The position numbers and the translations under genes are program-made. A DNA stretch of 64,000 nucleotides from Bacteroidota bacterium (GTDB taxonomy: Bacteria > Bacteroidota > Bacteroidia > Flavobacteriales > Flavobacteriaceae). The stretch is taken from contig JAEXIT010000004.1 in the NCBI GenBank assembly GCA_023446155.1, positions 186,001 through 250,000 of the forward strand, read 5' to 3'. Below, piece after piece: positions 52,582 through 60,275 of this stretch; position 1 is the stretch's first letter, and every line of letters starts with the position of its first letter. The notes beneath the pieces were generated by a model. The model worked only from the letters and a program-made list of their open reading frames with translations. It did no database searches and had not been told where the DNA came from.

Positions 52582-53784
52582 TTATTTACCGTCTACATAA
52601 TCCTGAAGATAGCTAAAACGCTCGGTTAGTTTTCCACCTTCGGTTATTTTAGCGCGTTGTAAAATTCCGTCTTTATCGTTGTTATAAAAAGCCGGAATCA
52701 CGTGTTGCAGGAACATTTCTCCAAAACCTTCACTGGCATCTTTGGGTAGTTCGCATGGCAAATTGTCAACCGCCATTACTACAATCGCACCCGGATGGTT
52801 CACATCCACTTCCTTGTCTTCACTTGGGTAATACCCGTAAATTGGCTCGGCTATTGTAGAAGCGCGTAGCGTACAGGCAATTGGTCCTTCCACATCACAA
52901 GAGATATCGGCTACCACTTTGATTTTGTTATCCGCTGCATTTAACATCTCGCGGGTTAAAATCACCGGAGCACCGTTTCCATAAAAATGACCCGCCATAA
53001 AAATGTCGGATACTTTTGTAAAACGTTCGAAATCGGAAACATAATCCTGCGGATTACGGTAAAAATCCTGATTGTCCAGTTTTTGTCCGTCTTTACGTTT
53101 GTTATAATCCAACACATCGATTTGCGTATAAACCGGTGTAGCAAAGTTTTTGGTCAGATAATCTTCAATCGAAACCTGTTTGATTTTCATCGCATCCAGG
53201 ATTTCTTTTGCACCCATACCCACTTTTCCATGTCCCGTTAAAACGATTTTAATAGGAGGTAAAAGTGGTCTTTTCAGGCGTTCCACCAAAGCCGCTTTGT
53301 CGGCCAAGGTTTCGGCTTTTGGAAGATTAAAAAGCTCGAATTTAATCCCGAAAGCTCTAAAACCGTTGTACGCACCTACAATTCCGGCATAACGACCAAA
53401 ACCGATTAATCGGTGGTTGGTTTCGTTTACAATCGTTTCGTGATCAATTAGTCGGATGTTTTTTTCAAGACAAGCCACCAACAGCTTTCGGTTATAGGGT
53501 TGCTTTTTGATGGTATGCGAAAAGAAAAAATACTTTTTGTCCGGGATCAGGGCATCAACCGGTACTTCTTTTACACCTAATAACACGTCGCAATCGCTCA
53601 TGTCTTCGGTTACTTCAAAACCTAAGGCTTTGTATTCTTCGTCTTTAAAAATCCGGATATCGGATGCTTCAACTTTAATTTCCGTCTGCGGGTAGTGTTC
53701 CTTTAATGTAACGAGTTCTGTAGGAGAAAAAACCACGCGTCTGTCTGGCGGATTTTTTCGTTCCTTAATAATTCCAATTTTCAT
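52582..53784 (-). CDS. NAD(P)-dependent dehydrogenase of the alanine/saccharopine dehydrogenase family
   Basis: 400 residues from ATG 53784 (ATG 53817 adds 11 unlikely residues). The opening MKIGIIKERKNPPDRRVVFSP is the alanine dehydrogenase/transhydrogenase-like N-domain. GKVGMGAKEILD in the middle is the glycine-rich dinucleotide loop of the C-domain. Motifs such as RLIGFGRYAGIVGAYNGFRAFG and DISCDVEGPI are shared with LYS1-type saccharopine dehydrogenase and lysine-ketoglutarate reductase. By eye it is closer to the LYS1/LOR branch than to alanine dehydrogenase. It presumably reduces or oxidises an amino-acid substrate in lysine metabolism. It is monocistronic with a consensus promoter upstream. 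Confidence 0.85.
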   Translation of the reverse strand: MKIGIIKERKNPPDRRVVFSPTELVTLKEHYPQTEIKVEASDIRIFKDEEYKALGFEVTEDMSDCDVLLGVKEVPVDALIPDKKYFFFSHTIKKQPYNRKLLVACLEKNIRLIDHETIVNETNHRLIGFGRYAGIVGAYNGFRAFGIKFELFNLPKAETLADKAALVERLKRPLLPPIKIVLTGHGKVGMGAKEILDAMKIKQVSIEDYLTKNFATPVYTQIDVLDYNKRKDGQKLDNQDFYRNPQDYVSDFERFTKVSDIFMAGHFYGNGAPVILTREMLNAADNKIKVVADISCDVEGPIACTLRASTIAEPIYGYYPSEDKEVDVNHPGAIVVMAVDNLPCELPKDASEGFGEMFLQHVIPAFYNNDKDGILQRAKITEGGKLTERFSYLQDYVDGK

Positions 53785-53886
53785 TTTACAGTAAGAGCTT
53801 TGAGAAATTAGCATCAAAACAGTAAGAAAACTGTTATTAATGTAACTCTCGATGGGTTGTTTAGTTTGTTTTTAATAAATAGTTCC

Positions 53887-53917
53887 CAAATGTAACATTT
53901 AAAGAATAGTGGTGCAA
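53887..53917 (-). promoter_or_regulatory. Bacteroidota-type promoter of the dehydrogenase gene
   Basis: On the minus strand TTG (53917-53915), a 20-nt spacer and TACATTTG (53894-53887) match the consensus. The untranslated leader would be about 95 nt. The region overlaps the upstream DNA of the divergent tmRNA gene. Confidence 0.65.
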
Positions 53918-53991
53918 TTATTTTTAATTGAAAATTTAATCATTTATATTTGCGGTCTGGTTTTTGCTGAGTATAGTAAGAACAACTGTTT

Positions 53992-54385
53992 GGGGTCGAC
54001 TGGTTTTGACAGCGAGTGGAATTGGACAGTAAGCACGTCGAGCGCTGGGACACAGCTCGTAAATATCATGTTTCAAACTTATAAACGGCGAAAATAATTA
54101 CGCTTTAGCTGCTTAATCCGAATTATAGTACGATTTGCCTAGTTCCGACAAGGTCGGAAAGCTAGATTCTCCTCAAAAGCCTTGGTTTATGGCGTTTGGA
54201 ATAGGGGAACCGTAAAAGTAAACCTAGGAACGGTAATGCTTTAAATCCGTTCTGACACTGATAAAGCTAAGCAAAAAGTGGCGGTTTCCGGCCTTGCTTT
54301 TTGTCGAAAATTCAATCGGAAACTAAGCGTGTAGAAAGCTCTTCGATTGCTTGTTTGGACGAGAGTTCGATTCTCTCCGACTCCA
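53992..54385 (+). ncRNA. ssrA: tmRNA (transfer-messenger RNA)
   Basis: The 5' GGGGTCG (53992-53998) pairs with 3' CGACTCC (54378-54384) to make the tRNA-like acceptor stem, followed by the discriminator A. The T-arm GAGAGTTCGATTCTCTC precedes it. The tag frame runs GGC GAA AAT AAT TAC GCT TTA GCT GCT TAA (54087-54116), that is GENNYALAA-stop, the tag expected for Bacteroidota. The 3' CCA is not encoded, so it must be added. A TATATTTG element at 53945-53952 is the likely -7 box. The RNA rescues stalled ribosomes and marks their products for proteolysis. A terminator follows at 54390. Length about 394 nt. Confidence 0.96.
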
Positions 54386-54389
54386 CTGA

Positions 54390-54425
54390 AAGCCTTGTAA
54401 ATTAATTGCTTACAAGGCTTTTTTG
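54390..54425. terminator. Terminator of tmRNA, overlapping the MFS gene 3' end
   Basis: AAGCCTTGTA (54390-54399) pairs perfectly with TACAAGGCTT (54411-54420), loop 11 nt, followed by six T. The right arm overlaps the last codons of the minus-strand MFS gene. Confidence 0.88.
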
Positions 54426-55840
54426 TTTTTCATAACTCCCAAAGGAAGTACTGATTTCGGTAAATAGATAAGGATGCATAAAATGCCTATCAAACAAGAT
54501 AAATGTAGCAATAAACCGTATTGAAACGCCTTATAGAAATGGGTAAAATCACTATTGTCATCTAGTATAGAATAGAATACACCGCCTGTGAGTGCTATTC
54601 CTATGGCACCAAACAATTGCTGCAGCGTGGAATAAACACCTGATGCATTTCCAATCATGTTTTCGGGTATACCCTTAAGGGCAATATTAGCAAAAGATGG
54701 TAGTACTAAAGCCACACCGAAGCCATGTATTGTCATTATGATATAGCCCGTAAATCCGATCTGTTGTTGATAGAAAAGGACAAGTTGTGAAATCAGTGCG
54801 ACAATAAGTAAGAATACTCCAAAAAGCAAAACGTTTTTTCCGAAACGCAGCACCCATTTCGCAGCAAAGAGGGACGAAAGAATAAAACCGCCTCCCTGAA
54901 ATACAACGAAGTATCCAGCATCCATAGGAGCTAATTTTAGTCCATCCTGTAAAAATAGGGCAAGCACAAAAAAATAAGCATCAAGCATCAACATAAATAA
55001 GGCGACCAATACCACCGCCATATTGAAATTTTTAAAAGTAAAAAGTGTAAGATTGAGCAGCGTTTGTTTTTGTATTTTCATCCTTCTTTTTTGTCTCAAA
55101 ACAAAGCCGGTAATAAACAGCATTGAGACGGGTAGGCCGTAGTTGTAAAGATTGCTGTCTTGCTCCAAACCAATGGTAAGCGAAAAAATAAGAAACACAA
55201 GTCCTATACATAAGATAGCGGCACTTGCATAATCCATTTTTCCGGAGTTTTGATCTTTTGAAGGCTTGAGATAACTATTTGCAAGTCCTATGGTTACTAT
55301 ACAAATAGGAACGTTGATAAGGAATATATAGCGCCAGGACTGATCAATAATATAAGGTTTTAGTTCAATAAGAAAACCGCCAAGAAATTGTCCCAACATG
55401 GTTCCGATCCCGATAGCGATACCATACCAGCCAATAGCATAGGTCCTTTCCTGGTGGTTGGTAAAAAGAACCTGTATATAGGACAACACCTGTGGTGACA
55501 TCAAACCGGCACTAACTCCCTGAAAAAAACGCAAGGCAATAAGTTGTTCGGATGTGGCCGCAAAACCGCAGCATGCAGAGCTGATCATAAAAATAATTGT
55601 ACCCAAAAGGAATACGTTTTTTCTGCCGTAATGGTCTCCAGCTTTGCCTCCGATGATGAGAAATGAAGCAAATCCAATCATATACATTGCGATTACCAAT
55701 TGGATTTCCGAATGGGTAGTGCCAAGTCCCTGTTCAATGCTTGGAATAGCAATATTTACAATAAATATATCAACTATGGTCATCAGATGCGCCAATAGTA
55801 GGACAAGTAGTGCAATCTTTTTTTTATTTTTTGCCTTCAT
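54410..55840 (-). CDS. MFS drug-efflux transporter, DHA2 (EmrB/QacA) type
   Basis: 476 residues with about 14 membrane helices, the DHA2 layout. TM1 contains LAHLMTIVDIFIVNIAIPSIEQGLG (the D-x2-I/V-x-N-x-A-x-P motif of the family). Motif A is GGKAGDHYGRKNVFLLG, and motif C-like glycines occur in TM5 (GIAIGIGTMLGQFLGGFL). It exports drugs, dyes or quaternary amines in exchange for protons. The TetR gene lies 39 bp upstream in the same direction, and an 18-bp operator candidate sits 6 bp before the MFS start. TetR repression with relief by the transported compound is the expected circuit. Confidence 0.92.
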   Translation of the reverse strand: MKAKNKKKIALLVLLLAHLMTIVDIFIVNIAIPSIEQGLGTTHSEIQLVIAMYMIGFASFLIIGGKAGDHYGRKNVFLLGTIIFMISSACCGFAATSEQLIALRFFQGVSAGLMSPQVLSYIQVLFTNHQERTYAIGWYGIAIGIGTMLGQFLGGFLIELKPYIIDQSWRYIFLINVPICIVTIGLANSYLKPSKDQNSGKMDYASAAILCIGLVFLIFSLTIGLEQDSNLYNYGLPVSMLFITGFVLRQKRRMKIQKQTLLNLTLFTFKNFNMAVVLVALFMLMLDAYFFVLALFLQDGLKLAPMDAGYFVVFQGGGFILSSLFAAKWVLRFGKNVLLFGVFLLIVALISQLVLFYQQQIGFTGYIIMTIHGFGVALVLPSFANIALKGIPENMIGNASGVYSTLQQLFGAIGIALTGGVFYSILDDNSDFTHFYKAFQYGLLLHLSCLIGILCILIYLPKSVLPLGVMKNKKAL

Positions 55841-55846
55841 TTCATA

Positions 55847-55864
55847 TAGAGTGATCTATCTATT
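55847..55864. promoter_or_regulatory. TetR operator candidate, copy 1 (upstream of MFS)
   Basis: Read on the minus strand: ATAGATAGATCACTCTAT. It agrees at 15 of 18 positions with the copy at 56481-56498 (shared ATAGATAGAnnnCTCTAT). It lies between the TetR stop and the MFS start. Confidence 0.6.
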
Positions 55865-55879
55865 TTTATTTAAAAAAAA

Positions 55880-56446
55880 TTAGAATAGTTGATTAATAGT
55901 TTTTTTAACTGCTTTTAAATCGTTGGTATTTCCATGAATACTGGAGGAAACAATAGCGCCCTCGATCATCAAAAAAAGTGTATTTGCCAGATTGTGTTTT
56001 TCCATAGGAAGAGTATGTACGGAAGCGATTTCAGAAATTAGCTCATTTAGAAAGTCCCGTTGTCGTTGTTTATGGTCCATAACCAATTGGGCAACCTGAT
56101 TATCTTGTCGCCCGATTTCGGCATTTATTTTGATAAAATGACAACCCGAACAATCGGCTTCATTTTGGATTTTGATCCGGTAATCGACCAGTTTAAGAAG
56201 TTTTTGTAACGGTTTTTTTTCTTCTTTTAAATAGTCGGTAAGATTGGCAAAATAGAAAGCATCCTGTTGTTTCAGATACTGATACAATAAATCGTTTTTT
56301 GAACTATAATGTTTGTATAAAGAGCCAATTGCGACTCCGGCTTCAGCAATAATCTGATTAATACCTGTACTGTTAAACCCCTGATAATAGAAGAGACGGG
56401 ATGCCGTGTCAAGTATCCGTTCTTTTACCGTTATCGTTCTACCCAT
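55880..56446 (-). CDS. TetR/AcrR family repressor
   Basis: 188 residues. The N-terminal HTH (about 8-54) reads VKERILDTASRLFYYQGFNSTGINQIIAEAGVAIGSLYKHYSSKNDLL, the standard TetR pattern with Y-x-H-F-type ending. The C-terminal ligand domain contains a DCSGCHFIK element typical of the YxaF/LmrA-like (TetR_C_33) subgroup. It precedes the DHA2 exporter gene and two copies of one 18-bp motif flank it, one before its own start and one before the exporter. It probably represses both. Confidence 0.92.
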   Translation of the reverse strand: MGRTITVKERILDTASRLFYYQGFNSTGINQIIAEAGVAIGSLYKHYSSKNDLLYQYLKQQDAFYFANLTDYLKEEKKPLQKLLKLVDYRIKIQNEADCSGCHFIKINAEIGRQDNQVAQLVMDHKQRQRDFLNELISEIASVHTLPMEKHNLANTLFLMIEGAIVSSSIHGNTNDLKAVKKTINQLF

Positions 56447-56480
56447 GACTAACGAAAATTTTTGGTAAAGGTATAAATAA

Positions 56481-56498
56481 ATAGATAGAGTTCTCTAT
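56481..56498. promoter_or_regulatory. TetR operator candidate, copy 2 (upstream of TetR)
   Basis: ATAGATAGAGTTCTCTAT on the + strand. The core ATAGAG-TT-CTCTAT is an inverted repeat with a 2-nt spacer. It lies 35 bp upstream of the repressor start and 156 bp before the divergent RidA gene. Confidence 0.62.
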
Positions 56499-56653
56499 TT
56501 TTAACTTAAATAAAAATGAGAATAGCAAAAGCATTAAAAGATAAAAAGCCTTTACATATGTATACGTTTTCAAAAATTATAGCGGTTATTTTTGCTTACT
56601 AATTAAAGCAGCAATGACTCAAATTTTTCAAATACAGTAATTCTTTGTCAACC

Positions 56654-57184
56654 ATGATTAATGCCAAAAACAATTTACAGAATAGGGGGTATTTCCCAAT
56701 TGTAGCAATCCTTATTTTAGTATTTTCAGGCTGTTCCCAAACCGAAAATCGTAAAACGAATACTCAAGAAAACATGAAACACATCACCCATAAAAACCCA
56801 AAAACACTTTTCGACCCGACACCTTTTGCTTTTTCGCATGCTACGAGCGCCTCGGGTAACGGAAAATATATATTCATCTCCGGTCAAAGTGGCGGAGAGG
56901 ATTTAAAACATACGCTTTCGAATGATTTTAGAACACAGGTTCGATTTGCGTTACAAAATCTGGAAACAGTGCTTAAAGAATACGATCTAAAAGCGGACGA
57001 TGTTCTTAAAATTACCGTACTCATTGTAGACCATGATCAGGAGAAACTAAAGATATGGACGGAGGAAATGCATAAAGTATGGACAAATAATGAATTTCCT
57101 GCCAGTACTTTAATTCCGGTTCCGCGACTCGCCTTGGATGGTATGTTGATAGAAGTGGATGCTGTTGCCTTCCGGCCGTCATAA
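56654..57184 (+). CDS. RidA (YjgF/YER057c) family protein with lipoprotein signal
   Basis: 176 residues from ATG 56654. Residues 1-27 are a signal peptide with lipobox VFSGC (Cys 27), then a polar linker. From about residue 45 comes a complete RidA domain: FDPTPFAFSHATSASGNGKYIFISGQSGG, then FRTQVRFALQNLETVLKEYDLKADDVLKITVLIV and the end FPASTLIPVPRLALDGMLIEVDAVAF. The last part carries the conserved Arg and Glu that deaminate reactive imines in the cytosolic enzymes. Most RidA proteins are cytosolic; this one is predicted to be lipid-anchored outside the cytoplasm. It is divergent from the TetR gene and has its own terminator. The substrate is unknown. Confidence 0.85.
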   Translation: MINAKNNLQNRGYFPIVAILILVFSGCSQTENRKTNTQENMKHITHKNPKTLFDPTPFAFSHATSASGNGKYIFISGQSGGEDLKHTLSNDFRTQVRFALQNLETVLKEYDLKADDVLKITVLIVDHDQEKLKIWTEEMHKVWTNNEFPASTLIPVPRLALDGMLIEVDAVAFRPS

Positions 57185-57512
57185 TTATTATTGAAAGTAG
57201 AAAACCGGTTCAATGCTCTTAAATCACTAGATAAAGCTGTGTTCGGATTCGAAATGAAAAGCCTGTAATGTTTTGGATTACAGGCTTTTTTTTATTTATT
57301 CCCGGAAAAGGCGGTACACGATAGAGCAATCAAAAACGTTTATATTTTAAAAAGATTATATTGCTAAACTTTTTAATAAAGACTTAAATGCCAATTTAAA
57401 GAATATCAATAGATTTTTACTAAATTGTGGCAAAGTCCAAAATTAGTATTTAGAGTGGTGAATTCTGAGGAATCCGATGGGATTAGTGTGAAGAAAAATT
57501 AAAAGCGAACGG
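57185..57512. other. Spacer before the GAF/PAS sensor gene
   Basis: 328 bp. It holds the terminator at 57259-57293, then about 220 bp of AT-rich DNA without a gene. A TAAATTGTG near 57420 is only a loose -7 match. Confidence 0.4.
57259..57293 (+). terminator. Terminator of the RidA gene
   Basis: AAGCCTGTAAT (57259-57269) pairs perfectly with ATTACAGGCTT (57277-57287), loop 7 nt, followed by six more T. Confidence 0.9.
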
Positions 57513-58982
57513 ATGAGGGATGGAAACGTTAAGGTACTATATGGTGCAACGCCAATAACACCTAATGAACTGAAAGGTTTAAAGGAGGTGGTATGTCTGG
57601 CTGCGGAATTAATGGCGAGTGATATAACATGGCTTCATTTTTTTGATGATCATTTGAAAGAACTGAACTTAGAATGGGGGAAAACGATACCACTGGGGAT
57701 ATTGGACAATATCTTTAGTAATCTGGTCGTAAAAAATAATGAAATGCTGATCATCCAGAATACCCTAAAGCACTTCAATTGTATTGACATTCTTCCGGAA
57801 TTATCCAACGCTGAACTTCGTTTTTTTGTTGGTATACCGATTTTTATGAGTGACGGAAGACCAATTGGCAGCCTTTGTTTATTCGCCAAAAAAACAAAGA
57901 CCGTTACCGAATTTGAAAAAAAAATACTGAATACATTTTCCCGTCAGATAGGGCTTATTCTGGAAAATGAAATAAGCCGAAGGAAACTCGTGGATGAAAT
58001 AGAAGAAAAAGAGGCGCGAACTGACTCGCTGTTGAAAATAGCCCAGCTCCAATCCCATCAAATAAGGCGGCCTTTGACAACCCTGATGGGACTTGTCAAT
58101 CTAATTAAAGAAGGGATTCAACCGGTTGATAAAGAGTGGATGAACATGTTCGAGACATCAACCAAGGACTTCGACAAAACGATTCATACGATTGTAGAAG
58201 GGTCTATGGCGAGTAAAGACCTGAAGGCGATTCGTTTTAATAAGATGGTGGAAGAGATCGATGATTATGCGATTCTTATTCTCGATGGTGACGGATATGT
58301 GGAAAATTGGAATAAAGGTGCAGAACGAATAAAAGGGTACCGATACGACGAAATCGTAAGACAGCATTTTAGTGTATTTTATACTGACGAAGACAGGCAA
58401 AACAAACGGCCACAAAAGTTGATCATTGAAGCTGAGAAACATGGCGTAGCAAGGGATTTGGGCTGGCGACTTCGAAAAGACGGAACCTTGTTTTGGGGAA
58501 GTATCATCATCACTTCGATACATGATAATAATGGGGCGGTGATCGGATTTACCAAAGTTACCCGGGATCTTACAGAAATCACGGAGGTACGGGATTCCTT
58601 AATAGCATCGGAAGAATTGTATAAAATGATGGTCGAAAAAACAGGAGCGTTGGCGCGTATTGGTGGTTGGGAGCTTGATGTAGTTCATCGTTTACTGTCC
58701 TGGACATCGGTTACAAGAGAGATTCATGGCGTGGATAACGATTATATCCCGGAATTAACGAGTGCCATTAATTTCTATAAAGAAGGCACGAGTAGGGATA
58801 AGATCAAAGAGGCGGTAAAACTTGCGATCGAAACGGGGAAGTCCTGGGATATGGAACTACAGATCGTAACCGCGCAAGGAAAGGAAATCTGGGTAAGAGC
58901 AACAGGGAAGTCCAATTATAAAGATGGAATCTGCACCAAAGTCTACGGTACTTTCCAGGATATCAATACGTTCCGGTTATAA
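57513..58982 (+). CDS. GAF-PAS-PAS sensor protein with H-box but no ATPase domain
   Basis: 489 residues, soluble. Residues about 15-155 are a GAF domain (AELRFFVGIPIFMSDGRPIGSLCLFAKK). Then comes a HisKA-like helix, KIAQLQSHQIRRPLTTLMGLVN (His 182), placed in the middle of the chain. Two PAS/PAC domains follow, at about 245-360 (YAILILDGDGYVENWNKGAERIKGY; DGTLFWGSIIITSIHD) and 375-489 (ARIGGWELDVVHRLLSWTS...), and the protein ends at the last PAC strand. No N, G1 or G2 box is present. As in the sensor at 44671, the phosphotransfer helix occurs without a catalytic domain, here also out of its usual order. Monocistronic. The signal and output are unknown. Confidence 0.85.
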   Translation: MRDGNVKVLYGATPITPNELKGLKEVVCLAAELMASDITWLHFFDDHLKELNLEWGKTIPLGILDNIFSNLVVKNNEMLIIQNTLKHFNCIDILPELSNAELRFFVGIPIFMSDGRPIGSLCLFAKKTKTVTEFEKKILNTFSRQIGLILENEISRRKLVDEIEEKEARTDSLLKIAQLQSHQIRRPLTTLMGLVNLIKEGIQPVDKEWMNMFETSTKDFDKTIHTIVEGSMASKDLKAIRFNKMVEEIDDYAILILDGDGYVENWNKGAERIKGYRYDEIVRQHFSVFYTDEDRQNKRPQKLIIEAEKHGVARDLGWRLRKDGTLFWGSIIITSIHDNNGAVIGFTKVTRDLTEITEVRDSLIASEELYKMMVEKTGALARIGGWELDVVHRLLSWTSVTREIHGVDNDYIPELTSAINFYKEGTSRDKIKEAVKLAIETGKSWDMELQIVTAQGKEIWVRATGKSNYKDGICTKVYGTFQDINTFRL

Positions 58983-59008
58983 GCTACAGTTCCGGTTGTG
59001 CTTCTATT

Positions 59009-60022
59009 TTACTTTTTAAGCCATTTAATCGCTTCTATTACCGATGGATCGTCTGCTAGCTTATAAAAGTTCTCATATCCTTTTACATAAACCTGTGGCT
59101 TTACGATTTCGGAATACAATTTTTTGTCTTTGTTGGCAATCTTGGCTACCGAAATAAGAAAGTAAAATTCCTTGTTATAAAAAACAAAACCATTAGTCGA
59201 ATTCGCCAGACCAGCGGTGTTCGTCCCAAAAGATTTTACATTGTTTTTCTGCGAAAAAACCAGCGCAACGCCTTCGCCCGAACTCGCCGTACCCGGACCT
59301 ATAAGTAGGGCTACCCTGGCATCGGACAGCAAATTCATTTTTGTTTTGATAGTAGCCTGTGGCTGGTCATCAATAACGAAATCACCATTTAAAAATCCCG
59401 CTTTATCGGTTGCATTTCCGTCTTTGTCGATATAATAGGTATACGTGCCATTGTCGAAAAACATAGCCAAACCGGCAAGCATCGGTCGGATATTCCCGCC
59501 TCCATTCATTCGAAGATCAATAATCCATCCCTTCGGATTTTTAGCGCTAAGGCTATTCACGGCATCGTAAATCCAGTTGGCGTATTTATCAATATCCTGT
59601 TGTTTGCCTACGCCTATCGTAGGAATACTGATATAGGCAATATCGCCAATCATCTTGTTTTCTATTCGAAGACCTCGTTTCCATCCCGCTTTTAAAGAAT
59701 CGGTATACCGCGACATGAGTTCACTATTGTCCAATCGGTATGAGTTTCCTTCCGGTGAAAAATAATTCGCATGTTTATCGCCCAATGCAGTAAAGGCAAT
59801 CTTTAAAACTTCAAAGGCCTTTGCCTTAGATTTGACTTCGCTGGCTTGCGTATAGATTTGCTTTTCTACTTTTTTCCAATTGACGTTGTTGGCATATAAT
59901 GAATTTTCCCGGAGCACAATAAGAGCACTGTCAATATAGGTTCTAACCGAATCCGATTGTGCAAAAACCATCGATGAGATAAAAAAGAACAGGATAGCAA
60001 GTATATTTTTCTTTATAGCCAT
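59009..60022 (-). CDS. S41 family C-terminal-processing-like peptidase, secreted
   Basis: 337 residues with signal peptide MAIKKNILAILFFFISSMVFAQ. The S41 core is recognisable: GDIAYISIPTIG, GWIIDLRMNGGGNIRPM, then VALLIGPGTASSGEGVA (residues about 237-253), in which a Ser at 247 or 248 is the nucleophile. A following NTAGLANS matches the G-x-x-T-x-G element. No PDZ domain is evident, so it is closer to the interphotoreceptor-retinoid-binding-protein/tricorn-core-like S41 group than to CtpA. It probably cleaves periplasmic or extracellular peptides. A consensus promoter lies 57 bp upstream, and a small hairpin (CTATCCT-gaaaag-AGGATAG, 60054-60073) is in the untranslated leader. Confidence 0.88.
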   Translation of the reverse strand: MAIKKNILAILFFFISSMVFAQSDSVRTYIDSALIVLRENSLYANNVNWKKVEKQIYTQASEVKSKAKAFEVLKIAFTALGDKHANYFSPEGNSYRLDNSELMSRYTDSLKAGWKRGLRIENKMIGDIAYISIPTIGVGKQQDIDKYANWIYDAVNSLSAKNPKGWIIDLRMNGGGNIRPMLAGLAMFFDNGTYTYYIDKDGNATDKAGFLNGDFVIDDQPQATIKTKMNLLSDARVALLIGPGTASSGEGVALVFSQKNNVKSFGTNTAGLANSTNGFVFYNKEFYFLISVAKIANKDKKLYSEIVKPQVYVKGYENFYKLADDPSVIEAIKWLKK

Positions 60023-60078
60023 AACATTACTTATTAATAAACCTACGTGTTACCTATCCTGAAAAGAGGATAGCGTTA

Positions 60079-60108
60079 CAAAGATATAGATACGTTTTTC
60101 GTAAGCAA
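60079..60108 (-). promoter_or_regulatory. Bacteroidota-type promoter of the S41 peptidase gene
   Basis: On the minus strand TTG (60108-60106), a 19-nt spacer and TATCTTTG (60086-60079) match the consensus exactly. Confidence 0.72.
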
Positions 60109-60240
60109 GTTTTTGTTTTAAATATTGTCGGGCTATTCGATTTGTATGATATTTTATTTCAGCTAGTTATAAAGGTCCGGACGATGACCGAACGTTGGAT
60201 CCAGGAAACGCGTTGTCGGGTTACAGACCTGATTGTCTAA

Positions 60241-60271
60241 AAAAGCGAACATCTGATATATGTTCGCTTTT
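60241..60271 (-). terminator. Terminator of the EptA-PAP2 operon
   Basis: AAAAGCGAACA (60241-60251) pairs perfectly with TGTTCGCTTTT (60261-60271), loop 9 nt. Read on the minus strand it ends in TTTTTT directly after the EptA stop codon. Confidence 0.85.
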
Positions 60272-60275
60272 CCAA

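Noticed and set aside
53909..54097. A 62-codon frame at the 5' part of the tmRNA gene
   Set aside because: The region is fully explained by tmRNA structure and its GENNYALAA tag frame.
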